64,000 nucleotides of DNA from Lathyrus oleraceus. Taxonomy: Eukaryota > Streptophyta > Magnoliopsida > Fabales > Fabaceae. Under the pieces are notes generated by a model. The model made no database searches. It was given only the letters and a program-made list of their open reading frames with translations, and was not told the DNA's origin. The stretch covers positions 460,805,197-460,869,196 of the forward strand of contig NC_066581.1 in NCBI RefSeq assembly GCF_024323335.1, read 5' to 3'. Below, one piece after another: positions 59,536-64,000 of this stretch (position 1 is the first letter of the stretch; each line of letters begins with the position of its first letter). A program made the position numbers and the translations under genes.

Positions 59536-61958
59536 TGAGGCATTCTCTGAAGCAGTTGAGTCAGCAGATTCTGGATGTTGGCGTTGGCTGTGTCCTGTTG
59601 ATCCAATCTGGCTCGGACTTCCTTCTGCTCTTTCTGAAGCTCCTCAAGGGTCTTGAGAACCAGAGGGGCAAAAGTAGAGGACTCCCCCTAAGTCAGAGCA
59701 TTCTGTTCTTCAGCGGCTTTAGCTTCAGCTTCAGCAGCAGCCTTTGCTTCCGCTTCAGCAGCAGCAGCAGCATCAGCTAGAGCTTTGGCTTCAGCTTCCC
59801 GTACCCTTTGAAGTTCTTCTTGTCTTGCTCTTTCTTCTTCTTTCCTTCTGGCTTCTTCCTCAGCTTCTCTGGCTAAGCGCTCCTGTAGTCTTGCCTCAGC
59901 GTCTCTGATAAAGTCGTTTCTGACTTGCTCAGAGATGTGCTTCAGCTTAAAGGCCTCAGATGTCATCCAACCAATGACTATGTTCCAGTGTGTCCTAACA
60001 TAGTCAGGATCATCACTGATGCCAGAGTTGATGGTCAGAGACTTGACCTTTTCAACTGATGCTCCTGCAAACAGCATAATTGCTTCCTCTAAGGTTGGCA
60101 GAGAGTGTTCTGGTTCAGATGGTTGAGGTGGAGAGTTTGGAGGGCTTAGGTTGAGAGTTGGAGGTTCAGCGGAAGTGTTTGGAGGGGTAATGTCAGAGGT
60201 ATTGGGGTCAGAGGGTTGAACGTCAGATGAAGTGAAGTTTGGTTGTTCTGTGGGTGGTGAGGTTACTTCAGGTTCAGGTGGAGGTTGTTGTGGTTGTTGT
60301 GAATCACGGTTTAGAGTCTGAAGTTGGGCTAGAGTGGGAGAAGCGGGGTCAGAGGGTTCTGTGTTAGAAGAAATGACGAAGTAGGGAGGTGATTCATGGG
60401 TTGAGGATGAGGAAGTGGTTTGATTCATTTGTTCAGCTTCAGATATGGGTAAGGAGGTATTGGCAAGGTTGAATTTTGGTAGTGGTTGAGATGTTCTGGT
60501 TGTTGAAGGAGGGGTTTCAGATGTGGTGTAGAGGGGTGTTGGTAGAGGAATAGAAGAAGCAAGTTGCTGTACAGAAGGAGCAGGAGAGGCAGACTTACCA
60601 GAAGACTCTTGCAGAGGTGCTGGAGGTCTTGATTCAGAGGATTCTCCTAGCTTCGCTTTCTTCGCCTTCGATGTCTTCTCATATGGACCTCTTTTAAACC
60701 TCACGAAGTCTGGAGCTGAATCTGGCAGTTCGCTCAATCTGAATTCTGAGATGTCCACTCCTTCATCCTTTAGACGTTGGAGATAGTGGAGAATTGCTTC
60801 TTTGGGTTCTTCCTTGTAGAACATACAGAGACCACTGGGAATTTTCCTCTGATCTTTTAAGGCTTCCCATGAGGTGTCCAGAGTAGGTTTAACATTGACC
60901 TTCTCCAGAATCCCCATGCTCTTTAGATTCCTAGAGTTTAGAGGCCTTCCAGTTTCTATTGCCATGTCTTCCATGAGCCTGTGTTTTACCAGATGGTCCA
61001 CGAGACCATTTTCTATCAGTACATCTGAGATAAGTCTTCCCAGAGGAATGTAAGTTCTTGGCTTCATATGATTTCTGGTTTCACGTACAGAATCTCTGAG
61101 GTATTTGAATAGAAGTGCAGGGAGGCATAACTTCAGACCTTTGTGAATGCAGTACAGAATGCATTTCTGGTCGGTGTTGATGTAATCTGATGAATTTGAC
61201 GCTGGGCGATGATGGATTGTACCCAGAATGATTTTGAGCCACACTCGGAGGTTCTGATGCAGTTCCTTGTTCTTTGAGGGGTTGCCTTCTGCGTTGAGTT
61301 TGAAGATCGTTGGGTTGATTTCTTGAGCTATGTATTTGGCCCTGGGATTGCTGTTGTAAATTCTTCTTCCTCCAGCTTTCTCCATGTTCAGCAAGGCAGC
61401 TATTGACTTTTCAGTTATCACAATCTTTACTCCTAAAACGTAGGAAATGATGAAATGATCGTCAGCATCAGCAAACCTCCAGAATTCCTTAATGAGATTT
61501 GGGTAAACTGGACCGTAGAGGCGTTGAAAGTAGTTTCCCCAACCTTGTTTGCGAAGTTCTTCAGTGAGGTCTACGCCATTTCTTCTCATGTTCTCAAAAT
61601 CCACTAGGGATTCACACAGCACATCCAGTTTTTCAAAAGGTGTTGCAAGGTTAACATGGGGCTCACGGTCAAGAATGTGAGGCTCCTTGTATACTGGTGT
61701 TGTAGTTACGCCTGTAACGGTTGGAGTAGGGTTGCTGGTGCTTTGAGCTGGGTTGCTAGAATCCATTTGCTGGGAGAAGTTGAATACAGATTGTTGTTGA
61801 GTATCCACGGTGTTGATGAAGAACTGAGATGAAGATGAACTGTTTGCAGAAATGCCTTGAGAGAGAACTGGGGTTAAAAAAAAGTGAGTGAGAGTGAAAT
61901 GTGTGCAAAGTGAGAAAAGAGTGTTTAAATACCCAAAAGGGCGCATGCAAAACGACAC
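59523..61958 (-). pseudogene. Env-like extra ORF of element F, nearly full length
   Basis: Open for 756 codons from 61958 to TAG at 59690-59688. The same frame then stays open about 50 codons more and remains coiled-coil-like, so the stop is probably a mutation. The real start may be the ATG at 61766 (MDSSNPAQST). Residues about 95-420 are globular (FANMRRNG-like helix, YFQRLYGPVYPNLIKEFWRF, IISYVLGVKI). Next comes a lysine-rich patch (KTSKAKKAKL) that could be a nuclear localisation signal. A long serine/proline-rich region follows, and finally a charged coiled coil with alanine/glutamate repeats (AAAAEAEAKAAAEAEAKAA). No signal peptide is convincing and there is no membrane anchor, so an envelope role is not supported. 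Its position between pol and the 3' end matches the extra ORF of element A. Confidence 0.8.
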
Positions 61959-62416
61959 AGAATTCAGAGTTTTAGCATATAAACCAAGTTAGCACGCTTA
62001 GAGGGAGAAATGATTATGGCTCATTAATGATGTCTAATCCCAACAGTTCGCACACAACTCGAGGAGATCTCAAGAGTCTGTTCCTTGATTACTGCTGGAC
62101 AGCTGTCTAGAAGTTCCAAGGTTAGACGCAAGTCACTCCACGTGTTTTTGATTTATCTGATCTTCAGGAATACCAAACGAATGGTTCATGGAGATTTCTA
62201 ACTTAGATAGCTTCTTAACTAGGTAGAAGTATCAGGGTTAGAGGCAGAATCTATTTGTTTATGTCAGAGTCTCATTTTACAACTTCAGAGGCACATTTTA
62301 TTCAGGGCAGTTTTGAATGTTCAGATTTTCTAAGATAAAGAGGAATCTATCTTCAGCTAAAGGCTTAGTAAAGATATCAGCCCATTGATGATCTGTATCA
62401 ATGAACTTCAATGTTA
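61959..62416 (-). other. Spacer between pol and the env-like ORF of element F
   Basis: About 460 bp with no ORF. On the minus strand it contains GTATTTAAACACTC just upstream of the env-like ORF (about 61921-61935), which might be an internal promoter or leader element. Confidence 0.5.
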
Positions 62417-64000
62417 CTATCCCTTTCTGAACATAGTCTCTGATAAAATGATGTTTTTTTCAATGTGCTTAGCTCTGAAGTGTAAAATGGGATTCTTACT
62501 TAGACAAATGGCAGCAGTATTATCACAAAAGATAGGAATGTTACTCTCGAAGATTTGCAGATCTTCTAACTGATTCTTCATCCAGAGCATCTGAGTCGTG
62601 CACAGTGATGCTGAGATATATTCTGCTTCTGCAGTGGACAGAGCGATAGTTGATTGCCTTTTGCTTGCCCAGGATATTAGATTGTTTCCCAGGAGCTGAC
62701 AATTTCCAGATGTGCTTTTTCGTTCCAATCTATCTCCTGCGTAATCTGCATCACAGTAACCAGAAAGTCTATACTCTGATGTTTTCTCATACATCAGGCC
62801 CAGGTTAGGAGTTCCTTTCAGATATTTGAGAATTCTCTTAACTGCAGTTAAGTGAGTTTCTCTAGGATCTGATTGGAATCTGGAACAGAGACAGACACTG
62901 AAGAGAATATCAGGTCGAGTAACAGTCAAATAGAGAAGGGAGCCTATCATACCACGATAGAGCTTCTGACAAACCTTTTTACTGACTTCTTCCTTTTCAA
63001 GAATGCATATTGGATACATGGGAGTCTTTGTAGAGTTGCATTCAGCCATGTCAAATTTCTTCAGAACATCTTTTATGTATTTACTTTGATGAACGTACGT
63101 GACTTCTGAAGTTTGGTTAATTTGAATTCTCAGAAAGAACTTTAGTTCTTGCATTAAGCTCATTTCAAATTCTGCCTGCATTAACTCAAAGAATTCTTGA
63201 CACACAGAGGCGTTAGCTGAACCAAAAATGATATCATCAACGTATATCTGGCATATCATGAGATCATTGTTAAGGTTTTTACAGAAGAGTGTGGAGTCAA
63301 CTCTCCCTCTGATAAAATTGTGTTCCAGAAGAAAGTTACTTAAACGTTCATACCAAGCTCTAGGAGCTTGTTTAAGTCCATATAAAGATTTTTTAAGTTT
63401 AAAAACATGTTCTGGATAATTTGGATTTTCAAAACTTGGAGGTTGGTTGACATACACTTCTTCTGATATATAACCATTAAGGAATGCGCTCTAGACATCC
63501 ATTTGATATAATTTAATAGAATGGTTTATAGCGAAAGATGCAAGAAGACGAATAGATTCTAACCTTGCGACTGGAGCAAAGGTTTCATTGTAGTCAATAC
63601 CTTCTTGTTGACTGTTACCTTGAGCTACCAGTCGAGCTTTGTTTCTGACGACTTCTCCTTTCTCGTTCAGCTTGTTTTTGAATACCCATCTGGTTCCGAT
63701 AACGTGAGTGCCTCTGGGCTTGGGAACAAGATCCTAGACATCATTCTTTGTGAATTGATCTAACTCTTCTTGCATGGCTAGAACCCAGTCGTTATCTTGA
63801 AGTGCTTCATCACAGGACGTAGGCTCGATCAGAGACACTAGTCCCAGAGGAGTCTCTTCAGAGGTCTTGAAGGTATATCTGGTTCTGACAGGTTCGTCCT
63901 TGTTGCCCAGAATTAATTCTTCAGATATGTTAAGGCGACTTTTAGCTTTCTTTGGGATTAGTGGAAGATTAATTTCCTCAGGGTTTTGAATGGCAGTTGC
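62417..64000 (-). pseudogene. Copia RT and RNase H of element F
   Basis: One frame runs from the right edge to 62417 with only two stops, TAG at 63736-63734 and 63493-63491. The first sits in NDV-stop-DLVPKP, where the family usually has tryptophan. The second sits in DV-stop-SAFLNG, where lysine is usual. RT motifs KSLYGLKQAPRAWY and YVDDIIFG (about 63245-63222) are intact. RNase H follows with GYCDADYAGD, ISWASKRQSTIALSTAEAEY and FCDNTAA. A frame this open with two point stops suggests a recent loss. Confidence 0.9.

Larger units (their letters stand above)
59523..64000 (-). mobile_element. Copia element F, SIRE/Maximus-like, minus strand, truncated at both ends
   Basis: Minus-strand order: linker and RT (64000 to about 63000), RNase H (to 62417), a spacer, then an env-like ORF (61958 to about 59523). 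RT and its YVDD motif are of the copia type. The extra ORF after pol fits SIRE/Maximus. The 3' LTR is missing, because coding stops at the junction near 59535, and gag, protease and integrase would lie beyond the right edge. Confidence 0.88.

Noticed and set aside
1..64000. Host genes or a new cellular system
   Set aside because: Nearly every stretch can be assigned to an LTR, internal region or 3' UTR of a retrotransposon. What remains (8409 to about 8650 and the junctions near 57236 and 59535) is too short or featureless to support a gene.

Overview
This window is plant nuclear repeat DNA: nested LTR retrotransposons, with no host gene I can support. The Ogre-type Ty3/gypsy elements (LTRs of about 5 kb, tRNA-Arg-type primer site, an extra ORF before gag, a probable intron between protease and RT, tandem repeats in the 3' UTR) and the SIRE/Maximus-type Ty1/copia elements with an extra ORF after pol suggest a legume, most likely of the pea/vetch tribe (Fabeae). 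The species is inference.

Layout. (1) 1-7500, plus strand: copia element A (SIRE/Maximus type). Its left LTR is cut by the window edge. Gag-protease is open, pol is collapsed to a relic of RNase H, and an env-like ORF is broken. (2) 7505-8408: part of a minus-strand copia LTR into which A appears to have inserted. (3) About 8409-9853: the left part of an Ogre-like LTR (element D). (4) 9854-51769, plus strand: Ogre element B, with two 5032-bp LTRs, target duplication CCTAG, ORF1, gag-pro, a candidate intron, and RT, two RNase H domains and integrase with many stops. (5) 20368-38446, minus strand: element C, nested in the protease/pol coding of B, with two 4925-bp LTRs, target duplication ATCTC, an intact gag and a mostly deleted pol. 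(6) 51775-57236: the rest of D (LTR end, primer site, ORF1, gag), truncated before the protease. (7) 57237-about 59535: the 3' UTR and LTR start of another Ty3-like element. (8) About 59523-64000, minus strand: copia element F (RT, RNase H and an env-like ORF) running off the right edge.

Time order read from the nesting: D was present first, B landed in D's LTR, and C landed in B. A hand comparison gives about 90 differences between B's LTRs (about 1.8%) and about 27 between C's LTRs (about 0.55%), which agrees with that order. No element in the window looks autonomous. A and C keep long open gag frames while their enzymes are gone, as expected of elements moved by proteins made elsewhere. 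I see no new enzymatic or defence system. The points of most interest are the fully resolved nested structure, the gag-only elements, a tandem motif shared by the LTRs of two different Ogre-like families, the phase-compatible candidate intron and the short tandem arrays in the 3' UTRs.
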